Below are positions 13,316 through 26,700 of a stretch of 64,000 nt of DNA, piece after piece. The DNA lies in the NCBI GenBank assembly GCA_008477525.1, contig SPDT01000004.1, forward strand, positions 992,001 through 1,056,000. The letters run 5' to 3'. How positions within the stretch are numbered: the stretch's first letter is position 1; each line of letters begins with the position of its first letter. The stretch is from Hypomyces perniciosus. Its lineage: Eukaryota > Ascomycota > Sordariomycetes > Hypocreales > Hypocreaceae. Both the position numbers and the translations under genes were made by a program. The notes beneath the pieces are model-generated. The model ran no database searches. It saw only the letters and a list, made by a program, of their open reading frames with translations, and was not told the origin of the DNA.

Positions 13316-14362
13316 TCAGAGATTTAGCAGCTTCTTCGCATGTTCCGCATATATACCCTTTACTGTCTCCTCGTCAAACAGCTCCTTCAGCCCCTTATCC
13401 ATCGTCTCCCCCTGTACCTCTATTACACTTCCAGGGGTGAATGGATAATCAGATCCATAGAGTAGTCGAGATGCATCACCTACTCGTAGGTATCCATGGA
13501 TTAGATCCGGAAATGGAAACCCTGCAAGATCGAAGAAGAATCTTGTCTTGAAGAGCTCTTTGACCTGGCTGGCATTGAGTGTAGAAGGTGCGTTGATAAT
13601 AGTCGCGAAGTTCGTAAAACGCTCTACCAGAGGAGGCAGCGTTGCGCCACAATGGGAAACGAGGAATGTGAGATTAGGGTTCCGTTCAACAGTTCCCGAT
13701 AACAGAAGATTGGTCACTGCGCGGGTTGTGTCGAAGAAGAACTCCAGCATCGGGGATGGATACTTGTCCAAGGGCTTTGGGGCAGTAGGATCGTTACCGC
13801 AACATGTGGTCGGATGCATGAATATGACAGCGTTTCGCCTATTGAGCTCCTGGAAAACGGCGTCAAGTGATGAGTCTCCCAGATAATGCCCATGACAATT
13901 GGTCATGACGGCAAAGCCAGCAGCGCCAAGCTTAATGGCATAATCAATCTCAGCGAGGGAGCCCTCAATATCCGGGAGCGGGAGAGATGCAAAGAATCCA
14001 AATCGGGAAGGGTATTGAGAGCAGATTTGAGCCAATTCCTCGTTGGTCTCGCGCGTGATCTTGCGAGCGAGTGCATCATTGCCAGGTTGAAGGTGGGTGC
14101 CAGGCGAGGTTATGCTGAGTATGGATTTGCTAATGCCAAGCTTGTCCATCAAGGCAATATGCGTCTCTGGTGTCCACTCCTAGCAGTGATGTTAGCAAGG
14201 GGTGCCATTGAAACTCCATTAGGGTAATTTAGTATTAAAGAGAGGAGTTTATCATACCGGGATGGCTGGCATTCCGTCAGGCTTCCCAAAGCCATGCTCT
14301 TCGAGGTACTTCCTCCAACCGGGGGGGACAACATGTGCATGGGTGTCAATCCTCTCCATCAT
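13316..14362 (-). CDS. Amidohydrolase-family decarboxylase, 6-methylsalicylate decarboxylase type (322 aa)
   Basis: Metal-dependent, cofactor-free decarboxylase of a hydroxybenzoic acid. Two exons: 14362-14258 and 14179-13316. The N terminus gives the metal-binding RIDTHAHVVPP. Next come PDGMPAIPEWTPE, then SITSPGTHL and FASLPLPDIEGSLAEIDYA, then FMHPTTC, LVSHCGATLPP (metal histidine) and LLYGSDYPFTP (catalytic aspartate). This pattern is what I know from 6-methylsalicylate decarboxylases of the patulin and yanuthone clusters (PatG/YanB type), closer than to 2,3-dihydroxybenzoate decarboxylases. Here it sits among ring-cleavage genes rather than a polyketide synthase, which suggests a degradative use. 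It is divergent from the MFS gene. Family assignment is firm, substrate inferred. Confidence 0.85.
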
Positions 14363-15093
14363 GATAGAACAAGGGAGCAACACTATTTGCTTCGAGACTT
14401 GATGTGTTTGGATGAAAAGTGAGGAGGCTTGTGGTGGGTATTGTTCCTGGTTCTTGCAGCCAAGCAATGGAGGATTTGTACCATTTACGAATCAGCAATA
14501 ACACGTTTCGGCAATTGCCGTAAATATCATGATCGAGGAAGACGGGGAAGCTACGGAATAGGGATACGGAATTAGCCGTGGATGTTTTGGTGTAAATCCG
14601 ACACATTGACCAAGGGCTGGTCCCATCAACAAACGGGGACTGTCCTCCTTATTTGTCACCTTTCCAGAAGCTGTTTCAGCTTCAAAGTTAGTCTCTTAGA
14701 ACGGCGTTAGTGCTGAGATATTCCCCATGGGGTACTACCCCATCTCATCCCCGCGCCTTCGCGGACAGATCGGAACGCAATTCTCTGCATCTTTTTCCCC
14801 AGATAGCAAATAATAGGCCAATGCAACCGTTTTAAGCCACAAGAATAGTGACCAATCGCAGCCATGGGAATTCATCGCCATTGGGACATGAGGATGGCTG
14901 AGGGGGGATACTGCGTGCGTGGACAGGAACGTGAAATGGTGAAGATTGATCTTGGTATTTGAATTGAAGAATATAAAGATCCGAACTGAAACGCTCGAAT
15001 GTTGATCAATCGAGCTTTTACAACCTCGTTTCCTCCTTCTATTTTCGTTGATGGTACCCTTTTGTCTAAATCAAACCCTCTTGTTCGACAATC
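14363..15093. promoter_or_regulatory. Bidirectional promoter of the decarboxylase and MFS transporter genes
   Basis: 731 bp between divergent starts. It contains a perfect 12-bp palindrome CGGCAATTGCCG (14509-14520) and nearby single CGG triplets (14535-14580). No coding feature. Confidence 0.5.
14509..14520. promoter_or_regulatory. Palindrome CGGCAATTGCCG, candidate regulator site
   Basis: Perfect 12-bp palindrome with outer inverted CGG triplets separated by 6 bp, about 150 bp upstream of the decarboxylase start. The spacing is compatible with a Zn2Cys6 dimer. Confidence 0.4.
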
Positions 15094-16752
15094 ATGGCTA
15101 TCAATAACTCTTCATCTGTGGATGTTGAGAAGATAGAGTCTCCTGTCATGAAGGAGAATGTCCCTGTTATCGAGCCCAAGCTCTCCAGCAGAGGTCTGCC
15201 GCTTATTCCTCAGCCTAGTGATGATCCTTTTGACCCTCTCAACTTTCCTGGTTGGCAAAAGATCATCATTCTTGTGGTCCTATGCATCTGGACCACCATT
15301 GGGCCTCTCAACATAATTAGCGTGGCTTCTGCCTTCTTCCCAATCTCCGAGGATCTTAATATCAGCCTAAATTCCGTCACCTACCTCGTTGGAGCCCCTC
15401 TGCTTGCCTATGGAGTAGCTTCGCTTATCTGGGTTGCTCTTGGAAACCGATTCGGAGTCCGAATTGTCTTCGTCCTAACCAGTCTCATTACAGGCCTGTT
15501 TTGCATATGGGGGGCGGTGACCAATTCTGCTGCAGCACTCATCACGGCTAGAACCTTAGCCTCCATCTTCGCTGCGTCTCCAGAGACACTAGGTCCTCAG
15601 GCTGTTGCCGATGTCTTCTTCCTTGAGGATCGTGCAAAGTGTATGGGTCTATACACCCTCTTTCAGGCATCTGGTTACGCTGTAGGTTCCCTGATAGGGG
15701 GGTACATTGCAGTTGATCATGGATGGCGTTGGATCCAATGGGTTGTGGCAATCCTGTCACTGGGCACCTCCCTCCTCCTTTTCCTATTTTTCCCGGAGAC
15801 ACAATACACCAGACAGTCGGGCAGTCTCCACCATCGCCAACGCACGCTCGTGGACAACCTTCGGTTCTGGCCTGTTTCTGGAGGTGGCCGAAGAAAGGTT
15901 GACAGGTACGTACAACTTCTTTTTACAGAGTAAATCAAGTCTAGAATTGCTAATGTCATGTTCTTGTTTCTAGCCTATGGACATCGTTCGCTTATCCATT
16001 AAAATACCTTCCGCATCCGACCGTCATCATCATGACTTTCCACTTTAGCATTTTGCTGTTGACCACCAATTACATGCTTACATCAAACACCTTCATCTAC
16101 CAGGGCGTCTACGGTTTCAACATCAAGCAAATTGCTTTAACAAGCTTTGCGCCGTTGATTGCGGTGTGGATTGCGATTCCTTACTGCGGTATTCTGAACG
16201 ACTATGTCATCTCAAGACTCCGTCGTCGCGCTGATTTCTTGCCGGAGTGGCGACTCATGTTCTTTGTGCCTACTTGCATAATTGGACCTGTCGGATGCAT
16301 AGTCGTTGGTGTCTGTGCCCAGAACAAGAGCCACTGGATTGTTCCTCTCATTGGTGAGGCACTAGGTATGTAACACATCACCACGAAAATGAAGTAAAAG
16401 AACAGTCAGCTAATTTAGATGTTTTCTCTTCCTTTTTCTAGTCATGATTGCCTTTGTGACAGCCAATAATCTCACCCAGACGTACCTGGTGGATATCTAT
16501 GAGGCTCGGGCTGATGCTACCCTGGTCGTGCTGAACGGATTCAAGAACTTTGCAGCCTTCGGAGTCTCTTATGCCGTGGTTCCTTGGAACACTTCGGCTG
16601 GTTACGCCGTACCCTTTGGAGTCATGGCTGTGCTCGTATTTATAGCTCATATTCCCATTTTCGTGCTTTGGTGGAAGGGCAGGCAGATCCGTGAATGGAG
16701 CGCCAAGGTCTGGGAGGAGGCCAAGCCATCTCACCACGGAGATGCTTTCTAG
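15094..16752 (+). CDS. Major facilitator superfamily transporter (504 aa)
   Basis: Probable plasma-membrane permease for an aromatic acid or for export of intermediates. Exons: 15094-15905, 15974-16365, 16442-16752. After a hydrophilic N-terminal tail of about 60 residues (DPFDPLNFPGWQK, a frequent entry motif of fungal drug:H+ antiporter-like carriers) about 12 hydrophobic helices follow. The loop between TM2 and TM3 reads GNRFGVRIVFVL (a motif-A variant), and TM5 contains SGYAVGSLIGGYIAVDHGWRWIQW. It shares its promoter region with the decarboxylase, so co-regulation is likely. The substrate cannot be read from sequence. Confidence 0.85.
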
Positions 16753-17651
16753 TGGCTTGATGGCTCTTGTATATATGATCATTCTCCTCAGCAGACCCTA
16801 TCCTTGATCCTTGGGGAGAATGCAGAAAATCGTTCATTCGACTTATGCTAGAAGGATTCGTTGATCCGAGATAGCACTATTACGTATTATATCGTGTTCG
16901 GCTTATTCCCCCATCTATGGCCAACTTGGTTTTTAACAACCATACATAAACAAAACTTCCTGTGAGGCAAGTTTCTCTGTAATTCATCATGTAACTAGTC
17001 AGTGTGGATCTTCGGCACCCCAACAAAGGTCCACGCCAGCGGGTTTTTCTAATCCTGCCTCCGGCCGACCCGAAAAGCTGAGTAGGATGCACCCACTCTA
17101 CTCGGCAATCGTGTGTTTTACCTCCAATGAAAAAAGCAAGATATTGTCTGTGGCGTGACGCCTTATGCACCAGATCCCAGGTATCACAAAACAACGTTCA
17201 GGCCGACCACTCACGAAGGTGATATCGAATTCCAACCATTAAAGAATCACACTTTCCAGCTAGTTGACTTCAGTTTCCACATCTTTGCGCAGAGATCTGC
17301 AGCGAGGGAAGAGACTAAGACTGACTAAAGAGGAAATGGAGTGGATCAAAATGGATACTCTGGATCTCGCTGCCTCGGAGAATTTGCTGGTTTCTCATAT
17401 AGTATGGAGTACAGAGTATTAGATCAGATATCAAAGTGGACTGACTCGCACTAGACTTCGCCACCTCCCCGGATTTTGTTATAAGGTGCCGCGATATCCC
17501 CGAACATGCCGCCCTCCATCCTCCTCTCCACCAACACACAAATTACACCACAGGATAGGGGGAAAAAACACTCAATATTCATGTATTTTGTTATACAGAT
17601 TCTATCCGGAACTGACATTGCTTCCGGAATATTCACCGCCACAGAGCACAG
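16753..17651. other. Intergenic, promoter of the zinc-cluster regulator gene
   Basis: 899 bp with no supported gene. The ATG at 17652 directly follows a pyrimidine- and AC-rich leader. Confidence 0.4.
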
Positions 17652-20481
17652 ATGACTTCGAGCGAAAACAGAAGTAAGAATGACGAGCGGAGACGATCTG
17701 CCCCTTCGGAAGACTCTGCACCACCACAGACTTACTTTAAGCGCCAAAGAACAGCATTGGCATGCAACAGTTGCAGGTAATGTCAAAAATTTCTCATTGA
17801 TCCATGAATTCCTTGAAGTGCTCGTGATGCACAGTCTCAGAGAGAGATTGCTATAGTGGGAATTGCCCATAATAAATACAATCGCTGATCATGGCGCGCG
17901 TTGCAGGGCCCGGAAGACACGGGTATGTACCGGACCGCACCTTGAGGTATCACATATGATGCCATAAGACCTGACTAGATCCTAGTGTGATGGCTCCCGG
18001 CCCCGATGTACTATGTGTGTTGAAATGGGCTTAGAATGCTTCTATCAACAACCTGCAGCTTCATCGGGAAAATCGTAAGGCAGCCTTTTCCGTTGCGTTC
18101 GGCTTATCAGTGCTTCTTCTATGCATCGTTGGCTGACTCCACTCCCACCTCAGTCATTCCACAGAGCTCGAGGGGAGATTGAGCTCCATTGAAGAGACTT
18201 TGCGTCTGCTTGTGGAGAGACAAGAGGCACCTGCTGTCGTCCGTCCACCTTCACTAAGCTCGAGAAGTGCAATGCATCATGAAGACGCAGACAGTTCAAG
18301 TCGAGGCGACTCTCAGGTCCACGTCCCATCCGAGGACACAGTGGACGGCATGGGAGCAATTACGTTTGCCGACGAGCAAGAATCCGGCTTCTTTGGTACG
18401 ATTTATACAACCTTGTGGGTTAGACAAGCGCAACTGAAGCAGCTTCGCTGATGCTATGTTCCAGGACCTTCTTCTAATATCGCCTTCATTGGCCAAATAA
18501 CCCATGCCATGGCGGCAGCTGTAAACACCGACGCAACCAGACCCCCTCCCGAAGATTCCAGGATAGATGGTGCGATAATGAGCATCTCGAGACCAGCATC
18601 ACCAATTGCGGGGGCACAAAGCTACGACAACAGCCTTCCCAATGCTGTCGACATCTACACTCTCCCTCCTGAAGCCGATATGCTCCATCTTATTCGTCTG
18701 TTCTTTGCAGATACCGGCATGTTGTTCCCGTACATTCACGAAGGCTCCATGCTTGAAGAATTCGCCGCAGCAAAGCAAAGCAACTTTACCTCCGTCAGGC
18801 GATCGTGGCTCTGTCTCCTAAATATGATCCTGGCATTTGCAACTTGTGTCAGTGCCCGACCCGACCTGCCTGTCGAACAAAGGGCCGCTGAATCAGATGT
18901 ATTCTTCCAACGAGCGCAAGCTTTATCTGGAAAGATGGCGTTTAAAACAGCAAACGTTGAAATCGGTCGGGACTTCTACAGCAACACGATGATCTGTCAC
19001 TGACTTCTTATAGTCCAATACTTACTCCTGATGACCCAATATCTTCAAGGAACACAGCGCTCTGCCCAGACGTGGAACCTCCATGGCCTGACGGTTAAAG
19101 CAGCCCTCCAACTGGGGCTTCATACATCTAGTTCATATGCCAAGTTTACGCCACTTGAGAAAGAGACGAGGAAGCGGACATGGTATGGCTGCGTTGTTCT
19201 TGATAGGTGAGTTATGTGGCCGCCCAAAAAAAGGGGGGGGGTTTAACTCATGCAGTCTCTAGGACTTTGAGTATGACTTTTGGGCGCCCGCCGGCCATAC
19301 CAGTCGAGTTTGTCAAGATGGAGCTACCACTGAATGTTGATCTAGAAGTTATCAACTCCATGAACGGGTCTTCCGAGTCTTCATACAACACTTCGACTGT
19401 ATCATTTTTCGTTGCTACAATGTGAGATTTCCTCTATCGCCCTTGTGTATATAATGTCAGCTGTTAACAAAGTGTGCAGAAAATTGTATGCAATTCTCGG
19501 GGATACCATTGCCGATCAATATGGCCAGAATCTAGGCTGCGCTTCACACCTCCCAGTCACATCAATGCTTGAGAGCGTAATCAAGTTGGAGGGTAAGCTG
19601 CTGGGATGGAGAAGTAGCTTACCTCTACAACTTAAACTTAGACCATGGAATGTGATTTTTTCCGAGTCTGAAAACACGATATTTCACCGGCTCTCGATTA
19701 TACTCGCGTTGCGATACCTAAATTTCCGCGTCTTGCTTCATCGTCAAGTCCTAGCGAGATTCTTGGAGCAAATAAACAACCCCAACACGGACCCGGAGGA
19801 AGGACTATTTCTCCGACAATTCGGTCATGGCAGTTTACACGTTTGCCTCGAATCAGCCTCTGAGATAATTTCCATTATCTATAAGGTCGGGAAGCAGCCC
19901 TCCATGCTTGGAGCTTGGTGGTTCTCGGCTTATTACAGTGAGTCTGTTCAAACAAGATCCATACTGACCAGGGGCTGACATGATAAGCCTTCAATGCTGC
20001 TCTTGTGATTTTTGCTGGCCTCTTGATTCAAGCAAATGGGGTGGCCGGACCGATGGGGACAGGGACTGGCACAAACGACGACCTCAGGGTCAGTCTTCAT
20101 CTTGCTGTAGAGGCACTTCAAACCCTGGGAGGTGGTGTGCGCCTTGTTCAAAGGTGCCGCAAGTATCTTGAAACCCTTGTGCGTGTTGCCGCAACAACAG
20201 GTCAGTTCGCTTATGGCACACCTTCTGGGCTCACCCCATCACTTACTTTGGTACTAGGTGGTGGAAATCCTCAGGCCAGCTGGTCCAACATCCTTCAGTC
20301 TGGGGAATCAGGCGCCTCACAGTTGGTTGGATTTGCTGGCGCACCACCCTGCTCTGATGCAGAGCTTTCTCCTCTCGGTCTGGACCTTGGAGAGTTTCTC
20401 ACTGAAGATAATCTTGATTTCCTTACTGGTCTTATGGACTCGTCACAGCAAGTGCTCGAAATTCCTATTCAAAACTACTGA
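17652..20481 (+). CDS. Zn2Cys6 transcription factor with fungal-specific middle region (758 aa)
   Basis: Nuclear regulator, probably the pathway-specific activator of the surrounding aromatic cluster. Exons: 17652-17776, 17907-17922, 17986-18074, 18154-18395, 18465-18965, 19014-19206, 19263-19421, 19480-19937, 19988-20481. An additional in-frame 57-bp intron at 20201-20257 is possible. The zinc cluster is assembled across three exons: CNSCRARKTRC, then DGSRPRC, TMC and GLEC, spacing C-x2-C-x6-C-x6-C-x2-C-x6-C. A linker helix (ELEGRLSSIEETLRLLVERQ) follows. The fungal_trans region is recognisable from DMLHLIRLFFADTGMLFPYIHE and TWNLHGLTVKAALQLGLH...RKRTWYGCVVLDR. It lies mid-cluster, convergent with the alcohol dehydrogenase. 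Confidence 0.88.
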
Positions 20482-20683
20482 TGCATGTCAACACAGGTCC
20501 TAGGGTGTCATTTAATTGGACTTGCAGTCAGGGCCTGTGAAGAGAACAAGGGTAAAAGGTGTGTAATGTGTAAATCATGACTTTAGAATGGTTAATATGA
20601 AACAAGTGTGAAACTATTTGTGCTGGAACTCATTACTTCTTAATTCCAGCTTGCCTGACAATGAATTGGTTCGATTCCACATA

Positions 20684-22087
20684 TCAAGGCAGCCTTAGTA
20701 CTACTCTACCCTTGATTTCAAATTTCACCAATTTTTCCATAACTTGGTTGATCTCACTCAGATCATGAATCTCAATTTGCGGCTTCACCTTTCCTTCCGC
20801 TGCCATCTCCAGCAGCGCTTGAACTTCGCTTTCCACACCAACAGATGTGCCGACTACGTTCAATCCTATCACTTGCGTTAGTTCTCTTCCCCTATAAAAC
20901 GATCTCCCATGGAACTTACCTCGGACGATCATCTCAAAAGGCGAGATTGGGACATGGAAGTCCAGTCTCGGAATTCCCACGCACACGAGGGTACCTAGAT
21001 TTCTAAGCAACTTGGGCACTGATTCATACGCCCTTTCAGATCCGGCCGTCACAATCACGGCATGAGCTCCAAGTCCACCTGTAAGTTCCTTTACTGATTT
21101 CTCCACCTGTTGTAAGACAAAACAGTTAGCTTTCTAGGAGCAAAACGAGCTCAAGTCGGATCGAAGGGGACATGGCCCATACATCTTGTTTTTGGAAGTC
21201 TATGAAGTCGGTGGCACCGCAGGAACTACATAGGTCAGACTTGTCACCACTATCAACAGCGATAACACGGTAGCCAGAAGCACCCGCGATCTGAACACCG
21301 AGGTGGCCGAGGCCGCCCCCAGCTCCTAGAATCACCACTGAGTTGCCTGGTTGAATGAACTTGCCAATTTTGGCGACGGCTGAATACATGGTCACTCCGG
21401 CTGTGCGACTCTTGTAAGATTTCTTGAGAATTATAGAACGGTAATGATGTTGAGAACTCACCACAGAGTAGCGGGGCTACAATCTCTGGTTTCAGTCCTT
21501 CGGGGATAATTGTCGTGTACTTTAACGGCGAAACCACATATTGCTGACATGTTCCGACAACATTCTACCCGTAATTAGTGAAAACTGTATCAATTCTTGC
21601 CAAGGAGGTGACCGTCACTTACCCTCCCAGAGTTCTTTTGATAGGGGCAGTGCGCATATCGCACCTTGCAGATCTCGCAGTCTCCACAGGCGCTATAGAT
21701 CCACTTTACGCCTACTGACTTTCCCATGACATTTTCTGGCACACCTTTGCCGACTAGGTATTCGTTAGTCTATTTTTATTGTCTTCTCTTTCCCTCGGGT
21801 ATGTGTATGTGAATGCCACATTATCACTTGTTGCGCGGGGAAGAGTATTACTCACGCTTGATAACTTGTCCCACGCCCTCATGGCCAGCAATATTGGTAT
21901 CCATTGGTGTCTCGCCATAAATACTGTGGACATCTGAGTGGCAGAAGCCTGTGAATTCTAGCTTTACGAGTACTTCTCCTTCTGATGGTTCAGGAATCGG
22001 GATATCATTTCTGAGAGTCAGCGTTGCGCCATGATGAGGGCGGTCGAGCCATGCTGCCGTCTGCGTCTTGGTTGTCGACATTTTCAA
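20684..22087 (-). CDS. Zinc-dependent alcohol dehydrogenase, MDR family (368 aa)
   Basis: Oxidises an alcohol to the aldehyde, plausibly a (hydroxy)benzyl alcohol feeding the aldehyde dehydrogenase. Exons: 22087-21856, 21753-21623, 21564-21462, 21400-21183, 21106-20684. The catalytic zinc ligands lie in GFCHSDVHS and AGHEGVGQV. The structural zinc lobe is CGDCEICKVRYAHC. The nucleotide fold has GAGGGLGHLGVQIA followed by VIAVDSG, whose aspartate favours NAD. The order and length resemble fungal ADHs, including the one used with 6-methylsalicylate-derived alcohols in patulin synthesis. Start at 22087 (MKMSTT) or two codons later. No damage seen. Confidence 0.88.
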
Positions 22088-22876
22088 GTCAATGTTCTGC
22101 TCCTAAGACAAGGGTAATATAAAGATAATGATAGCGCCGGTAAGATTATGCACAGGTGTTGTCCTAATTTCTCAAGTCTCCGAACCTTACTATGCTTATT
22201 GGTCCGCCCTTCTTTATTGTAGATATAAACCTAATATGTTCTGTAAGTCCGGCCGGATTTGGAACAACCCCGATCTCTATAAATCCTGAACATCCGGTTT
22301 GACGGAACGGAGTGGTATCGTTTGTGGGGCCGTTCGGTGGCATCCCGATATAGCCCCAACTGGGAAGACCGGATAAGCCGGAAAACATTAGTCACGCAAC
22401 GCCCGGCTATGAAGGCTACTTGAAGGATTAATGCCAACTGCCGTAAGGCTTATGCATAGTTTATCTCATTAATATTGATACGTACAACCATAGCGTGTGG
22501 AGAAAATTGGGGGTCCCATCAAGCCCTCTCCGAGAGTTCAAATTTTTCCATCTCTGTCATCTTGCGCTTCCGGATTTGTAATTGCATGATTCCCAAAAGC
22601 TGCATAGGCACTCAGGTCAGCTGAAAAATGGGGACATGGACGCACACTATGCTATTGAAACTCATAGCTGCGTAAACCGAAGTGATTAACGATCCATATC
22701 AGCATTTAGTCACACTTTCGAACCACCCTCATGTAGTCACTCAAAGTGCTATGATCTACCTTGACTCCTGGCTGTCCCTGCTGCAAGCAAGTAGATCAAT
22801 TATCCTCATTGTATTCATCTGCCTCTCCGCTGGGAAACTGGGTTGAATACAGTGGTATATTCTTCTTTGTTCTATC
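22088..22876. other. Intergenic, promoter of the alcohol dehydrogenase gene
   Basis: 789 bp, non-coding. It includes a 10-bp palindrome TCCGGCCGGA at 22248-22257 and repeated CCGG-containing stretches up to 22382, again candidate zinc-cluster sites upstream of the minus-strand ATG at 22087. Confidence 0.4.
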
Positions 22877-23791
22877 TTACCCATATGTCCTCCTCACAAT
22901 GTCATCCACACTTTCCTTCCACTCACTCCCTTTCCAACCATTAAGCTTTTTCGGATATAGGGGCATCAGGTCTTCAAGAATGGCATCATGCGCTAAAGCA
23001 GCCAGTACATCTCCTCCTTTTTGTAGATCATTCACTTTCGCCATTGTCGAAATTGCAGTCTGTGGATCTTTATGAAAGCTGGGCGTCCCGTTTGGACCAA
23101 CTGTAACGCTTACTGGCCGCGCTCCCACAAGCAGCGCGTGGTGGTGACAACAGTCTCCTCCCATGAATACCCACTCGTCATCGCCGGTATGTGCCAACGC
23201 ACCTAAGTGGCCAGCCATATGACCAGGTGCATCAACAAGGTAGAATGAGCCGTCCGAGAAGAAATCGTATGCACGTTTGAACGGTCCAACCGGGACCCAG
23301 TTATCTGTTTCGAACGATAGTTCGCGATACTTGGGGTGGTCAATGATGGCGGAGAGGAAGGGAGACTTGGCTGCTTTGGGATAGCCAGGGGAAGTGGCTG
23401 CATAGGAGCCTGGTCCAGTTACGAATGCTGCGTGCGAGAATTTGACTGGGTCGCCGGTGTGGTCAAAGTGTAGATGGGAGAAGACGACGGTTGACACATC
23501 GGAGGGTTTGACAGGGCCTTCGTTGAGGAGATCGACAGCATCTTTGGGGACGACCGGGGAAGTGAAAGAGTAGTCAGCCCGGATGACATCTGGGTTGTTG
23601 TCAAGTTCCTACCCTCGAATATCAGTATCTCGACGAGAATAGTGAACTGATGGAAGTGTGCAACGGATGGCTACTACCTTTCGCATTCCAAGATCAAATA
23701 GAATGTGTCTACCCGATGGATGGCTGATCAAGAAGCTATAGTCCGGGGAAAACTGCCTTGCTTTTCGCATATCGTTGTCGCCATCTTCGAA
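22877..23791 (-). pseudogene. Metallo-beta-lactamase-fold hydrolase, 3' part (gene split by the hAT element)
   Basis: Main portion of a secreted-type or cytosolic MBL-fold hydrolase (lactonase-like). Coding pieces: 23791-23678 and 23608-22877, with a 69-bp intron between. The zinc motif is SHLHFDHTGD. Further ligands lie in VDAPGHMAGH, GGDCCHH and ALAHDAILED. The 5' end of the gene lies 3.4 kb away at 27208-27326, beyond the transposon. Joining the two sides at one copy of the duplicated TCTTCGAA gives an uninterrupted 318-codon frame (WLFED then GDNDMRKARQ), so the gene was intact before the insertion. A truncated product could start inside the transposon end, but it would lack the first 40 residues. 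In the pathway it may hydrolyse a lactone or thioester; unknown. Confidence 0.85.
23784..23791. repeat. hAT target-site duplication, left copy (TCTTCGAA)
   Basis: Identical to 27208-27215, immediately outside the transposon terminus. Confidence 0.93.
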
Positions 23792-26700
23792 CAGGCTGGC
23801 GATCCATTCCATTTCCATCCACGCAGCCTTAGTTGAGTGGATGGACGTCCATTTCAGTCAACGTGCAGTGGAATGGGTGGAATGGACGCCCAGAGCAGTC
23901 GCATGGAATGGATGGAAATGGAAATGGATGCGTGGATGGGGTTACCTAAATAGGAAAGGTATCGCGCTAATAGATTAGTTACTATATATAGTACTCACCA
24001 CAGTCACTGTAACCATCTCAATGATCACCAAGCAACAAAATTCATTATACAGGATATCTCTCTTATTATACATAATTAAAACAAGCACTTTCTTAATGAG
24101 CCCAGGCTCTAGCCAGTGCGCTATAAATAAAGTCTAGAGAGGGATAGTACATACAATTCGCCCACCTGTTACTTCACGAGCTTCTATAAAGCTCAGTTCG
24201 GCAAGCGGATCGGTATCCGATAACTCAACCTCTTCAAGAAGCTTCTCCACACTTCGAATATATCCCCCACGAAGCCACGATCTCACCGTCTGCGTCATTC
24301 CAATTGTACTAGCATCCAGATTTGCCCGGTCATCTCGAACCATTCTGCCGGCCGTAGAGAAAAGTCTCTCAACGTCAGCAGACATTGGAAGAGTAGAAAG
24401 AACATCAAGGGCCATCCGTGATAGGCGAGGATATTCCTCCCGTCTTTCGCACCAATAGCTGATGGGATCCAGGATCCTCTGATCCGATTTATGTACGTCT
24501 CGAAACCAATCGTTATATTCATCTCCCACAGCTGACGAAGCAGGAGTGAATGGCGACTGTAATAATGCCGGCGCCTGACGAGACTCCTCGCAGTACTCGT
24601 TGAAGGGATTTCGATAAGTTCGCTGCTTCTTCATAACCGGTTCTCGGTCTCGAGAAACGACCTGCGGATCGTATTGAGACCTATACAGCCCCTCCACAAG
24701 GGACTTTGCAGTCTGGATCCATTCTGGGCGATCTGCCCATATGTCCTCAAAGTATCCCCAACGATATGCTGGATGAAGCGCGACAGCTGCATAATAGACC
24801 GGTGTCTCATCAAGCCGCGAGTAGTACTCATCAAGTTTCTTCCAGCAGAGATTAATATTGACCTTGAAGTGCTCAGGGTCGGGATATCGATGAGCAGCGG
24901 CCTTATATACCTCCATTTTATTAAGCAGGTACTCGTAGCCAAACATAAGATCCCAAGAGCATCCATATGCTTTAGTATAGCCATACTTTCGCATCCGCTG
25001 TCGACCGTCACCTTCAAGGGTAATTAAAACATGCTCAAAATGTTGGAGGACCTCGTTAAAAGAGCGATAATATTCCAATCCTTCTCATCGAGTTTGTTGT
25101 CATCCCTGAGACAAAGTGGCATTTCACTCCTCGACTTCTTTCCCCTTAAAATTGACCCTTCCCACTCGTTTTTCTGCCTATACCAGAGTTCTTCAAGGAA
25201 GTCCTTCAGGAGAAGAGCGCGTCGGATCATGTAAAGAGTAGAAAGCCAACGAGTTACCACATCAGTAATGACATCTAGAGGCTTTTTTGCTTGTATTGTC
25301 GGATCCTCAGACTTCTCGAACGCGACCAACTGAAGAGACCGAAGGAGATTAGTTAGTAAGTCTGAACGATGAATCCAAACGACAAGGTTATGGAGTTTCC
25401 CAATAGGGCCTTTCCGTCTCCACATCTCATGGGCCTTCGCATTAAGCGCCTCATTTCCAAGGATATCATCCTCAAATGCCTCAGAGTCATGGCCAAAAAG
25501 CAGCGCTTTAACAGCAAGATTAAGGATATGGCCAAAGCAGCGTAATCGCCGGGTTTCTCCCTTAAAGCCCAGCGCTTTTCCGATTTCCTTCATCGCTGTA
25601 TCGTTGTTGCTGGCGTTATCAAGTGTAAAGTATCCGACCTTCTGGGTTATATCATAGCTCCGAAGGATATCGACAACATGAGCAGCAATATTCTCCCCAG
25701 AATGACGATCGACAAGCTCTGGAAGTCCAAGGACAAGTTTTTGTGGCTGGCCAACGGTATCAAGAAAATAGCAAACGATTCCATATAGAGCATGGCGATT
25801 ATTCGACCTCCAGCCATCGAACGCTATGTGAATCAGCCCTGGGGCTGCCGCCAACACTCGCTTTATTTCCTCTATGTTTTCTTCGTACACCTTAAGGATG
25901 CGTCTGCGAACGGTATCGTGGGTGATATGTGCCTCGGTCGTCTTCACGAGGGGATTGAGGTACTCGAAAACTGCGCGGAGGTACGGATCTTCGCTTTGTC
26001 GGAAGGAGGAATTACTGTTGATGATCCAACAGACTACCAAGCGCTGGAAAACTAATCGATCAAAACGGCCGATGATCTGGTTGGCAATCTGCTGTTCTCG
26101 CGAGTTATATGTGTTCAGCTTCATCATCTCGGCGATATTCCTTGATGACGTATTCTCTTTTGCTTTACTTGGCGGCTTCCGCCTGCCTGAAGGATCCCAG
26201 ATGCTGTGGTCGGTCCAGAGGTGGATCTCTGCGTTCTGTGTGCCATTCGAGGCAGTCGAGTGAGGTTTTTGCTTACTACTCTTTACGCAGACCTTGCAAA
26301 CCCATCGCCGCTTTGTATCATCGTCGCTCTTCTCGATATCGTAACCGAATTGCCATATCCATGACGATATGGATGCGCAACGCTGGGATTGAGTATACCC
26401 AGGGAAGTATTTCCAAGGGAAAAGGTCCCACAGGTTCTCCTGGTCCTCCTGGGCCTGTATCTGAGGATGCATAGGGTTAATAAATTATGCTTATGGCGAT
26501 TCCATTAATAAAAAATTCATATACGAAATACATAAAACCCTTTCTCCTAATAGAAGTTCAACGCGCCTGAACGCGGTAACTAAGAACGCGAAATCTCCAC
26601 GCTCCTGGCTACCAAAAAAAAAATATCTTCTATAATCACTACTAACATATGTAAGAGCAAAATGTACAGTGATTTGTTAGTGGTGACTTAAGTTTAGCGT

